Positions 51,974-52,308 of a stretch of DNA of 52,308 nucleotides are shown here, piece by piece. The position numbers and the translations under genes were made by a program. The stretch's first letter is position 1. Each line of letters begins with the position of its first letter. The DNA comes from Rhodocyclales bacterium (lineage in GTDB: Bacteria > Pseudomonadota > Gammaproteobacteria > Burkholderiales > Rhodocyclaceae), in contig JACPEH010000026.1 in NCBI GenBank assembly GCA_016183655.1, positions 1-52,308 on the forward strand, written 5' to 3'. The notes below the pieces were generated by a model that did not search any database, was not told the origin of the DNA, and worked only from the letters and a program-made list of their open reading frames with translations.

Positions 51974-52308
51974 ATGTCAGTCCATGCCACCTACCAGCAG
52001 AAACGGATGTCGGCCGCCGACGCGCTGCATCCCGTCCGCGACGGCGACACCATCGTCGTCCCGACCGGCGTCGGCGAGCCGCCGACGCTGCTCACCGCGC
52101 TCTCCGAGCAGCGCCGGGACTTCCGCAACGTCGAGGTGGTGCAGATCCTGCCGCTGCGCAAGTACGGCTACTTCGACCCGGAGACCGCCGAGCACGTCCG
52201 CCACACCGCCTACTTCTACGGCGGCGCCTCGCGCCCGGGCGGCCAGGAGGGCTGGATCGACTTCATCCCGAACTACTTCTCGGAAATCCCGACGCTGATC
52301 AAGCGCGA
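51974..52308 (+). CDS. Acetyl-CoA hydrolase/CoA-transferase family protein (partial)
   Basis: Only the first 111 codons are inside the window. The N-terminus MSVHATYQQKRMSAADALHP, then VRDGDTIVVPTGVGEPPTLL and VEVVQILPLRKYGYF, matches the family of 4-hydroxybutyrate CoA-transferase and acetyl-CoA hydrolase. ATG 51974 has AGGAG six bases upstream; the directly preceding ATG at 51971 is also possible. It is 16 bases after the ligase gene, so it is part of the same operon and may exchange CoA between short-chain acids. Confidence 0.8.
   Translation, partial: MSVHATYQQKRMSAADALHPVRDGDTIVVPTGVGEPPTLLTALSEQRRDFRNVEVVQILPLRKYGYFDPETAEHVRHTAYFYGGASRPGGQEGWIDFIPNYFSEIPTLIKR

Overview
This window is GC-rich (roughly two thirds G+C by eye) and looks like the chromosome of a betaproteobacterium, most likely a Rhodocyclales relative (Azospira/Thauera/Dechloromonas-like). 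The reasons are the gene order aroQ-accB-accC-prmA-zinc-ribbon gene, the coxB-coxA-ctaG-coxC-DUF2909-SURF1-cyoE cluster with its tiny oxidase assembly ORF, CIRCE-controlled rpoH, and a perfect FNR-type box before coxB. The lineage is inferred from family resemblance only.

Layout. 1-992: the end of one IS5-family element faces, tail to tail, a second IS5 element that was hit by an IS256-family element and then internally deleted. The junction sits three bases before the apaH start. 996-3323: apaH converges on an ornithine-lipid pair (olsB-olsA/plsC). 3406-9994: a leftward run of aroQ, accB, accC, prmA, a zinc-ribbon/DUF3426 gene, a PfkB-type kinase and a glycine-zipper lipoprotein, plus a hypothetical gene divergent from mpl. 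10079-11425: mpl. 11501-18497: cytochrome c oxidase structural and assembly genes. 19274-20119: rpoH under a CIRCE operator. 20409-24070: MoxR, DUF58 and a TgpA-like membrane protein. 24187-32766: an AraC regulator divergent from a DUF1329/DUF1302/RND/YCF48 envelope module, then a TerB-like gene. 33055-41973: a quinohemoprotein amine dehydrogenase cluster (qhpA-D-C-B-F-E) ending in two peptidase-U32 genes. 42263-48429: a lower-GC accessory block with an ABC-three-component (ABC-3C) defence-like operon, a duplicated hipA tail around a YhcG/DUF1016 fragment, and hipBA. 48704-52308: aldehyde dehydrogenase, acyl-CoA ligase and the start of a CoA-transferase-like gene.

How it fits together. The amine dehydrogenase would turn a primary amine into an aldehyde in the periplasm; the aldehyde dehydrogenase and acyl-CoA ligase downstream could finish the route to an acyl-CoA, so the accessory block seems to split a catabolic locus. 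The most interesting point is the maturation machinery. The flavin monooxygenase QhpG, which hydroxylates the tryptophan precursor of the CTQ cofactor in characterised systems, is absent. In its place stand two U32 proteins with cysteine patterns close to those of UbiU and UbiV, the Fe-S proteins of O2-independent ubiquinone hydroxylation. I propose an O2-independent route to a tryptophylquinone cofactor.

A second unusual signal is a repeat family anchored at stop codons of at least three genes (lipoprotein, cyoE, rpoH). Each unit has a gene-specific stem-loop, a conserved core close to CTTGGGGTGCG, and a regenerated stop codon. At rpoH the units are exactly 48 bp, so they stay in frame.
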